A stretch of DNA of 11,170 bases from Bacillota bacterium (lineage in GTDB: Bacteria; Bacillota; Clostridia; Lachnospirales; Lachnospiraceae): the NCBI GenBank assembly GCA_023424995.1, contig JAFADH010000133.1, positions 1 through 11,170 of the forward strand, written 5' to 3'. Of this stretch, positions 7,114-11,170 are shown piece by piece (within the stretch, counting starts at the first letter, position 1; each line of letters opens with the position of its first letter). The notes below the pieces were generated by a model that was not told the DNA's origin, searched no databases, and worked only from the letters and a program-made list of their open reading frames with translations. The position numbers and the translations under genes were made by a program.

Positions 7114-8559
7114 ATGAAACGAAATAATAAAATTATGCTGATTACTTATGCCGACAGTCTGGGAAAGAATTTAAAAGAGCTTAAGGAAGTTGTGGACAGC
7201 CATTACCGGGACGCGGTGGGCGGGATACATATTCTCCCCTTCTATCCCTCCTCCGCAGACCGGGGCTTTGCTCCCATGCGCTATGATAAGGTGGAGGAAG
7301 CCTTCGGAGCCTATGAAGATATTGAGGAATTGGGCAGGGACTATTATCTCATGTTTGATTTCATGATCAACCATATATCAAAAAGCTCTCTCTATTTTAA
7401 GGATTTCCAGGAGAAGAAGGAGGAATCCGAATACAGGGATTTTTTCATCCGGTATAAGGACTTCTGGGAGAACGGGGAGCCCACACAGGAGCAGGTGGAT
7501 CTGATTTATAAGAGAAAGCCCAGAGCGCCCTATGCGGAAGTGGAGTTTGCCGACCATACGGTGGAAAAGGTGTGGTGTACCTTCTGCGAGGAGCAGATCG
7601 ACCTGGATGTGACAAAGGACGCCACCAGGCGGTTCATCCGGGAAACTCTGGAGGATATGTGCCGGAAGGGAGCCTCCGTTATCCGTCTGGATGCCTTTGC
7701 CTATGCCGTAAAGCGGGCGGATACCAGCTGCTTTTTTATTGAACCGGACACCTGGGAGCTGCTGTATTGGATCAAGGATATCGTAAAGCCCTACGAAGTG
7801 GAGCTGCTTCCGGAGATCCACGAGCACTACAGCATTCAGCTGAAGATAGCGGAGCATGATTTCTGGATCTATGATTTTGCCCTTCCGGTTATGGTGCTCC
7901 ATGCCCTGTATGAGGGAACCGGAACGTATCTGAAGCGGTGGCTGGAGATGAGTCCCAGGAAGCAGTATACCACCCTGGACACCCACGACGGCATCGGAAT
8001 CGTGGATGTGAAGGATCTTCTGCCGGAGGCCGAGGTGTTAAAGACCAAGGAAAACATGTTCTCCAAAGGCGCCAATGTAAAGAAGATCTATAACACGGCA
8101 CAATACAACAATCTGGATATTTACCAGGTGAATACCACCTATTATTCGGCCCTGGGCAATTCCGACCGGGCTTATCTACTGGCACGGGCGGTCCAGTTCT
8201 TTGCGCCGGGCATCCCCCAGGTATATTATGTGGGAATGCTGGCCGGTGAAAATGACATTCCCCTCATGGAGAGCACGAAAAACGGAAGGGATATCAACCG
8301 CCATTATTACACGGCGGAGGAAATCGTGGATAATATGAAAAGGTCTGTGGTAAGCAGGCTGAGAGAGCTTATGGTGCTCCGCAATTCCCATCCGGCCTTT
8401 GCCCTGGAGGGGGACATGGAGGTAACACTTCAGGAAGAGCACAGGATACTCATAGCCAGGAGCTTTCAGGAGAAAAGCCTGCGGCTGTCAGCTGATTTAA
8501 AAGCCCATACCTTCCGCATCGAAGATGAAGCCGGACATTTGATTTTTAAAAGTGAATAA
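7114..8559 (+). CDS. gtfA: Sucrose phosphorylase (GH13 subfamily 18)
   Basis: This 481-residue cytoplasmic enzyme converts sucrose and phosphate to alpha-glucose 1-phosphate and fructose. The sequence follows GtfA closely: KIMLITYADSLGKNL at the N-terminus, GGIHILPFYPSSADRGFAPM (36-55), LMFDFMINHIS (79-89), nucleophile Asp193 in IRLDAFAYA, acid/base Glu234 in LLPEIHEHYS, and transition-state stabiliser Asp292 in TLDTHDGIG. The loop NNLDIYQVN (332-340) keeps the Asp-x-Tyr-Gln pattern of sucrose phosphorylases, so sucrose rather than sucrose 6-phosphate is the best guess. Related GH13_18 enzymes using glucosylglycerate or glucosylglycerol cannot be excluded. The length matches streptococcal GtfA (about 480). 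I choose ATG 7114, which has TAAGGAGATTCCT directly before it; an in-frame ATG at 7081 lacks a ribosome site. It may be transcribed with the upstream transporter operon by read-through or from an unrecognised promoter. Confidence 0.92.
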   Translation: MKRNNKIMLITYADSLGKNLKELKEVVDSHYRDAVGGIHILPFYPSSADRGFAPMRYDKVEEAFGAYEDIEELGRDYYLMFDFMINHISKSSLYFKDFQEKKEESEYRDFFIRYKDFWENGEPTQEQVDLIYKRKPRAPYAEVEFADHTVEKVWCTFCEEQIDLDVTKDATRRFIRETLEDMCRKGASVIRLDAFAYAVKRADTSCFFIEPDTWELLYWIKDIVKPYEVELLPEIHEHYSIQLKIAEHDFWIYDFALPVMVLHALYEGTGTYLKRWLEMSPRKQYTTLDTHDGIGIVDVKDLLPEAEVLKTKENMFSKGANVKKIYNTAQYNNLDIYQVNTTYYSALGNSDRAYLLARAVQFFAPGIPQVYYVGMLAGENDIPLMESTKNGRDINRHYYTAEEIVDNMKRSVVSRLRELMVLRNSHPAFALEGDMEVTLQEEHRILIARSFQEKSLRLSADLKAHTFRIEDEAGHLIFKSE

Positions 8560-8632
8560 TTGAAGAGATAACCATTAAAAGGAATAGGCAGTGCAAGGGA
8601 TTGTTTACAGGCGGATATATCTTTAAAAACAG

Positions 8633-8668
8633 TTGTGTAATCCGTATACACGTGCTACAATTACACAA
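8633..8668 (+). promoter_or_regulatory. Likely ridA promoter framed by a 9-bp inverted repeat
   Basis: TTGTGT (8633-8638) and TACAAT (8656-8661) are separated by 17 bases, a plausible sigma-A promoter placing the start of transcription near 8668, about 20 bases before ridA. TTGTGTAAT (8633-8641) and ATTACACAA (8660-8668) are perfect reverse complements, so one arm covers the -35 box and the other covers the end of the -10 box and the start site. Inside lie the short palindromes GTATAC (8644-8649) and CACGTG (8649-8654). A repressor site is a reasonable inference. The promoter is not proven and ridA could also be reached by read-through from gtfA. Confidence 0.55.
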
Positions 8669-8686
8669 AAAAACGGAGGTAATATT

Positions 8687-9064
8687 ATGTTCAAGGTAAT
8701 CCAGACAGAGAAGGCGCCCGCGGCGATCGGACCCTATTCCCAGGCTTTGGTCCATGGCAATCTGCTATATTCCTCAGGCCAGATTCCCATCGACCCGGCG
8801 GACGGGCAGGTTGTGGAAGGAGATATCAAGGTCCAGGCACTGCAGGTAATGAAGAATATCGGAGCGGTCCTGGAGGCGGCAGGAGCATCCTTTCAAAATG
8901 TTATTAAGACCACCTGTTTTCTAAAGAGTATGGAGGATTTTGCCGCCTTCAATGAAGTGTATGCACAGTATTTTACCGGCAAGCCGGCGAGATCCTGTGT
9001 GGAGGCAGCAAAGCTTCCCAAGGACGTCCTTTGTGAGGTTGAGGTAATCGCAATTGTAGAATAA
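8687..9064 (+). CDS. ridA: RidA family enamine/imine deaminase
   Basis: This 125-residue protein is a full-length RidA (YjgF/YER057c/UK114) member. These small cytoplasmic trimers hydrolyse reactive enamine/imine intermediates, such as 2-aminoacrylate made by PLP-dependent dehydratases, to keto acids and ammonia. Visible motifs are AAIGPYSQA near the N-terminus (12-20), SSGQIPIDPADG (29-40), the substrate-carboxylate arginine Arg102 in KPARSCVEAAKLP, and Glu117 in CEVEVIA. The start at ATG 8687 has a strong ACGGAGGT nine bases upstream; the frame is open to a TTG at 8633, but that would place the coding start inside the promoter. ridA lies 127 bases after gtfA, has its own likely promoter and is followed by an intrinsic terminator, so it may be an independent housekeeping gene. 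A link to the catabolic genes is possible but not shown. Confidence 0.95.
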   Translation: MFKVIQTEKAPAAIGPYSQALVHGNLLYSSGQIPIDPADGQVVEGDIKVQALQVMKNIGAVLEAAGASFQNVIKTTCFLKSMEDFAAFNEVYAQYFTGKPARSCVEAAKLPKDVLCEVEVIAIVE

Positions 9065-9140
9065 TCCAAAACTGAGACCGGCAGGTCTTAATCTGGCAAA
9101 CTACCCTTTTACTTAAGCAGGAATAATTATTCAAATTAGG

Positions 9141-9188
9141 AACTGACGCAAAATAGCTTTACAGCAAAGCTATTTTGCGTCAGTTTTT
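9141..9188 (+). terminator. Intrinsic terminator after ridA
   Basis: CTGACGCAAAATAGCTTT (9143-9160) and its exact reverse complement (9166-9183) form an 18-bp stem, extended to 20 bp by AA/TT at 9141-9142 and 9184-9185, with the 5-base loop ACAGC and a following T-run to 9188. It ends the + strand transcript 77 bases after ridA. On the minus strand the stem is followed by CCTAATTTG, a poor T-run, so termination of the convergent XRE gene here is possible but weaker. Confidence 0.92.
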
Positions 9189-9229
9189 AGTAAATCATCC
9201 GTTGTTAAATCGCGATTAAATCAATTTTA

Positions 9230-9799
9230 TCAAAAAATGAACACAATAAAACCTGCACCTATTAAAAGCAAGGTGATACATGCACTAGCCAACATCATTA
9301 AACACTTTGTTCTGTTGAGATTTTTCCTTTCTTTTTTTGATTTTTCTCTATCGATCTCTTTGTTTTCCATATAAGCCAGAATTTCAGAGTAAGTTTGAAT
9401 ATTGTTTTTCTTTTTAAGTCTTTCTGCCTGAACAGCAGATACAAACATTAAAATACAAAAGATGAAAGGTATCAACAATCCCTTCAGACCCAGAAATCTT
9501 AATGCAGGTGCCATAGACAAGGGCATTAATACCATACCTGTAATCATACCCCGTCCCCAAAAATTCAATCTGTTTCTTGCAACTTCATTTTTCATCATAT
9601 CCATATCTCCTTTTACTAATTCGTCTAAGGAAACATTAAATAGAACACTCAATTGTAATATATTATGAATGTCGGGATAGCTTCTTTCGTTTTCCCAATT
9701 AGAGATAGACTGTCTGGATACATAGATTTTCTCTGCAAGCTTTTCTTGAGACAATCCAATACGTTCTCTATAAAATTTTATTTGTTTTCCCAGTTCCAT
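9230..9799 (-). CDS. XRE-family HTH regulator with C-terminal membrane segments
   Basis: This 189-residue protein starts with a Cro/CI-type helix-turn-helix (residues about 3-62): LGKQIKFYRERIGLSQEKLA, then the recognition part YVSRQSISNWENERSYPDI, then the fifth-helix region SVLFNVSLDELVKGD. This form, with VSRQSISNWE and SLDELVKGD, is the common Firmicutes XRE type. After a short linker it has hydrophobic segments at about 84-100 and 105-123, a charged lysine-rich stretch at 127-163, and a last membrane segment at 166-188. It is therefore a membrane-associated DNA-binding protein, perhaps sensing an envelope signal or a small partner; the target is unknown. AAGGAGA lies just before the ATG. 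The gene is AT-richer than the operon to its left and convergent with ridA, suggesting a separately acquired unit. No partner gene is visible next to it. Confidence 0.88.
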   Translation of the reverse strand: MELGKQIKFYRERIGLSQEKLAEKIYVSRQSISNWENERSYPDIHNILQLSVLFNVSLDELVKGDMDMMKNEVARNRLNFWGRGMITGMVLMPLSMAPALRFLGLKGLLIPFIFCILMFVSAVQAERLKKKNNIQTYSEILAYMENKEIDREKSKKERKNLNRTKCLMMLASACITLLLIGAGFIVFIF

Positions 9800-9844
9800 T
9801 TTTTGTCTCCTTATGCAGATATTAAAGGATATTAATATAGAGTG

Positions 9845-9997
9845 CTACCAAAGCTCTTTTACATAAAGGGAATAGTACTGTAAAAGTTCTTTGACATTGT
9901 CGGTAAGACCGCATTAACCTGGCTCGCCTTTATCCTTTGCAGCAAGTTCGGCTGCAAACGACCGGTCTTCGCCATCTGTATATCTATGCGTGTATAT
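9845..9997 (-). pseudogene. Possible degraded coding remnant upstream of the XRE gene
   Basis: Read on the minus strand, one frame gives about 50 codons broken only by a TAA at 9914-9916. The peptide contains GEDRSFAAELAAKDKGEPG before the stop and DNVKELLQYYSLYVKELW after it, with a second stop (TAG) at 9845-9847. Composition is protein-like and amphipathic, and the first half is GC-richer than the flanks, but there is no start codon or ribosome site. It could be the decayed C-terminal end of a lost gene. The same stretch contains inverted repeats, so a structured RNA or chance are alternatives. I do not recognise the family. Confidence 0.25.
9905..9969. other. Nested inverted repeats (possible structured element)
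   Basis: AAGACCG (9905-9911) pairs with CGGTCTT (9963-9969), enclosing a perfect 8-bp hairpin TTTGCAGC (9936-9943) / GCTGCAAA (9951-9958) with loop AAGTTCG. The arrangement could fold on either strand as a closing stem around an inner hairpin. It lies on the leader side of the minus-strand XRE gene, about 105-170 bases upstream of its start. I could not match it to any riboswitch class I know, and there is no T-run. Confidence 0.35.
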
Positions 9998-10152
9998 TCA
10001 TTATACTACATTACAAATGACTTATGACACACGAATCATAATTCTGATTTTACAAACTGAATCTATTATATCAAATTCTTACATAGAAATATAGAACTGA
10101 ATATGTATACTAATTATTCAGTGTTACCGGAGAAAATTGACTTTGTTTTGGC

Positions 10153-10169
10153 GGTTGTATGATACGACC
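10153..10169. promoter_or_regulatory. Compact 17-bp dyad, candidate GntR operator
   Basis: GGTTGTATGATACGACC is a near-perfect palindrome around G10161 (GGT.GTAT.G.ATAC.ACC with a single unmatched pair). Short odd-spaced palindromes of the GGT/TTGT...ACAA/ACC kind are typical FadR-type GntR sites. The core GTATGAT recurs at 10263-10269, at the centre of the larger dyad downstream. It lies about 68 bases upstream of the -35 box of the GntR gene. Binding is inferred. Confidence 0.4.
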
Positions 10170-10220
10170 CTCTGACATCTATTTTTATCAAGTGACAGAA
10201 TTAAAATAATAAAATAATTC

Positions 10221-10249
10221 TTGATTAGGGTAGAAACATGCGCTATAAT
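10221..10249 (+). promoter_or_regulatory. Promoter of the GntR regulator gene
   Basis: TTGATT (10221-10226), a 17-base spacer and TATAAT (10244-10249) make a near-consensus sigma-A promoter. Transcription should start near 10256, giving a leader of about 120 bases before the GntR start codon. It is the best promoter in the window. Confidence 0.8.
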
Positions 10250-10250
10250 T

Positions 10251-10281
10251 AATTCATCAAACGTATGATGTTTGATGAATT
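10251..10281. promoter_or_regulatory. Perfect 12-bp inverted repeat over the transcription start (operator and/or leader hairpin)
   Basis: AATTCATCAAAC (10251-10262) and GTTTGATGAATT (10270-10281) are exact reverse complements around GTATGAT (10263-10269). The dyad begins two bases after the -10 box and covers the expected start site, the position of a repressor operator. Autoregulation by the adjacent FadR-type regulator is the simplest reading. If transcription starts upstream of most of the left arm, the RNA could also fold into a 5'-end hairpin. Confidence 0.68.
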
Positions 10282-10291
10282 GGAGATTGTG

Positions 10292-10319
10292 CACCCGGTA
10301 TGCCGCAATCAAACGGGTG
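10292..10319 (+). promoter_or_regulatory. Small leader hairpin in the GntR 5' untranslated region
   Basis: CACCCG (10292-10297) pairs with CGGGTG (10314-10319) across a 16-base loop. It sits 57 bases before the GntR start codon and has no T-run. Six GC-rich pairs could form in the leader RNA, or the element could be a second half-site pair for a regulator; either role is tentative. Confidence 0.35.
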
Positions 10320-10375
10320 AAAATATAAATTATATCAAGAATGAATGAAACCAATCAAGAAAGGCAGGTCATTGA

Positions 10376-11077
10376 ATGGATAAAAATATATTTGCATCCT
10401 ATAAAAAGGAATCCTCCGTAGAATTTGTAATAAATAGTTTTAAAGAGCTATTATTAACCAAAAAACTTCGTCCGGGTGACAGTATTCCAAGTGAAACAGC
10501 ATTGGCGGAAAGCCTGAATGTAAGCCGGGGCACAATAAGAGAGGCAATGAAGATTCTCTCCGCCTTCGGTATTATTGAGATAAAACGGGGGGATGGGACG
10601 TACATTGCAAGCTCTATCGGAAATGCTCTCTTTGATCCGTTCTTATTTAATCTGATCATGAGTGATGCCGATACAAGACAAATCGTTGAACTCAGAGAAT
10701 TATTGGAAACCCAGATCATAACGCTGGTAATCAGGAATGCAGATAATAAAGATATCGGCAATATAGAAGAAGCATACCGGATGATGGAAAAGGCGATAAT
10801 GTCAGAGGTTAAGCACGGACAGGAGTTGATTGACTGTGACATTGCATTCCATAAGGCCTTGGGAAATGCTACAAAGAATGTATTGGTTGAAAAGATATAT
10901 GGTTTTATCCTGGAGCTCTTTCTGCCTTATATTAAAAATACCTATAAACAGGACAAGAATGAGCGAAAGGCTTTGCTGCTCCATAAGAAAATTATGGATG
11001 CGGTGATAGAACGCAATCTGGAAGAAGCTATGCTGGCAACGCGAAAATCCATGGAAGAATGGAAAGAAGGCATATAA
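10376..11077 (+). CDS. GntR-family transcriptional regulator, FadR subfamily (FCD domain)
   Basis: This 233-residue regulator has an N-terminal winged helix (about 13-78), with the GntR signature LRPGDSIPSETALAESLNVS (31-50), RGTIREAMKIL (51-61) and the wing IKRGDGTYIA (69-78). It is followed by an all-helical FCD effector domain (about 100-228). Possible FCD metal/effector residues are Asp155 and His159 in DIAFHKALGN and His203 in LLHKKIMDAV. The third histidine usual near the C-terminus appears replaced by Ser225 in ATRKSMEEW. FadR-type members usually repress catabolic genes and are released by organic acids or sugar acids. It has its own promoter with a perfect dyad over the start site, and the next gene starts 12 bases after its stop, so it probably controls itself and the downstream operon. 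A ribosome site AAGGCAGG precedes the ATG. The ligand cannot be inferred. Confidence 0.92.
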   Translation: MDKNIFASYKKESSVEFVINSFKELLLTKKLRPGDSIPSETALAESLNVSRGTIREAMKILSAFGIIEIKRGDGTYIASSIGNALFDPFLFNLIMSDADTRQIVELRELLETQIITLVIRNADNKDIGNIEEAYRMMEKAIMSEVKHGQELIDCDIAFHKALGNATKNVLVEKIYGFILELFLPYIKNTYKQDKNERKALLLHKKIMDAVIERNLEEAMLATRKSMEEWKEGI

Positions 11078-11089
11078 GGAGGTAAGGAT

Positions 11090-11170
11090 ATGATCATTGA
11101 TTCACATGCACACCTGGGGCATGATTATGTATTTGATGAGGAGGCAACGGAGGAAGGGTTATTATATTAC
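11090..11170 (+). CDS. Amidohydrolase-family (PF04909-like) metal-dependent hydrolase, N-terminus (partial)
   Basis: A new frame starts at ATG 11090 behind AAGGAGGTAAGGAT and stays open for 27 codons to the window edge. It begins MIIDSHAHLGHDYVF, the first beta-strand and HxH metal motif (His6 and His8) that opens amidohydrolase-2 proteins. These TIM-barrel enzymes act as decarboxylases, hydratases or lactonases on small carboxylic substrates. It is 12 bases after the GntR stop and surely co-transcribed with it. Too little is present to assign a substrate or check that the rest is intact. Confidence 0.75.
   Translation, partial: MIIDSHAHLGHDYVFDEEATEEGLLYY

Larger units (their letters stand above)
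9800..10375. other. Divergent intergenic region between the XRE and GntR genes
   Basis: These 576 bases separate two divergent regulator genes and contain no convincing intact gene. From left to right I see the XRE ribosome site (9805-9812), an 8-bp inverted repeat CTTTTACA/TGTAAAAG (9856-9863 and 9879-9886), a slightly GC-richer stretch (about 9900-9975) with nested repeats, and an AT-rich stretch. A minus-strand TATAAT at 10000-10005 lies in the AT-rich part, without a good -35. Next come an 8-bp inverted repeat ACTGAATA/TATTCAGT (10096-10103 and 10115-10122), a compact dyad at 10153-10169, and the GntR promoter and its dyad. A long antisense frame across 10124-10354 has no ribosome site, overlaps the promoter and is not supported as a gene. 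Confidence 0.6.

Noticed and set aside
9075..9088. AGACC-GGCA-GGTCT mini-hairpin after ridA
   Set aside because: It has only five pairs and no T-run; the real terminator is the 20-bp stem at 9141-9188.
9891..9919. Perfect -35 box TTGACA on the + strand
   Set aside because: The hexamer at 17 bases is TTAACC, a poor -10 box, and no + strand gene starts for over 450 bases.
9905..9969. Known riboswitch (cyclic-di-GMP, fluoride, ZTP or cobalamin type)
   Set aside because: The nested stems lack the conserved loop sequences of these classes on either strand.
10137..10163. TTGACT...TATGAT as a second GntR promoter
   Set aside because: The spacer is only 15 bases and the -10 box lies inside the 17-bp dyad; the 10221-10249 promoter is much better.
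10124..10354. Minus-strand open frame of 76 codons in the GntR upstream region
   Set aside because: It has no ribosome site, runs antisense over the promoter and dyads, has low-complexity hydrophobic content typical of AT-rich spacer, and resembles no family I know.
1..11170. CRISPR array, tRNA/rRNA genes, transposase or integrase genes
   Set aside because: No regularly spaced direct repeats, cloverleaf or rRNA-like stretches, or recombinase motifs were seen on either strand.

Overview
The window looks like chromosomal DNA of an anaerobic Firmicute, most likely a Lachnospiraceae-type Clostridium. The signs are near-consensus AGGAGG ribosome sites, tightly packed catabolic operons of moderate GC, an LplA/LplB/LplC-type sugar ABC transporter without its own ATPase, and a GtfA-type sucrose phosphorylase. 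The taxonomic call is inference; there is no rRNA gene or other marker.

Region 1 (1-6957, + strand) is one dense catabolic operon whose promoter lies upstream of the window. In order it holds the C-terminus of an iron-containing alcohol dehydrogenase, a DapA-family class I aldolase/dehydratase, a PdxA2-type 4-phosphoacid dehydrogenase, a lipoprotein solute-binding protein, two ABC permeases and a cytoplasmic BNR/Asp-box protein related to sialidases. The simplest model is that an acid sugar or acidic oligosaccharide is imported, freed by the BNR protein and broken down by the aldolase, the PdxA2 enzyme and the dehydrogenase. The substrate cannot be read from the sequence. A strong 12+4 bp hairpin lies between the binding protein and the first permease, where it probably sets their relative expression.

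Region 2 (6958-9188, + strand) starts with a gene-free 156-base stretch carrying a hairpin that looks like a dispersed intergenic element. It continues with sucrose phosphorylase (gtfA) and ridA. ridA has its own likely promoter, framed by a 9-bp inverted repeat. A 20-bp-stem intrinsic terminator closes the block.

Region 3 (9189-10375) is visibly AT-richer. It contains a minus-strand XRE-type regulator fused to hydrophobic membrane segments, then a 576-base divergent intergenic region. That region holds a possible degraded coding remnant, several inverted repeats and a clear promoter (TTGATT-17-TATAAT) for the next gene. A perfect 12-bp-arm dyad overlaps the expected transcription start.

Region 4 (10376-11170, + strand) is a FadR-type GntR regulator followed after 12 bases by the beginning of an amidohydrolase-like gene. 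This is the start of a second, probably self-regulated catabolic operon that runs off the window.
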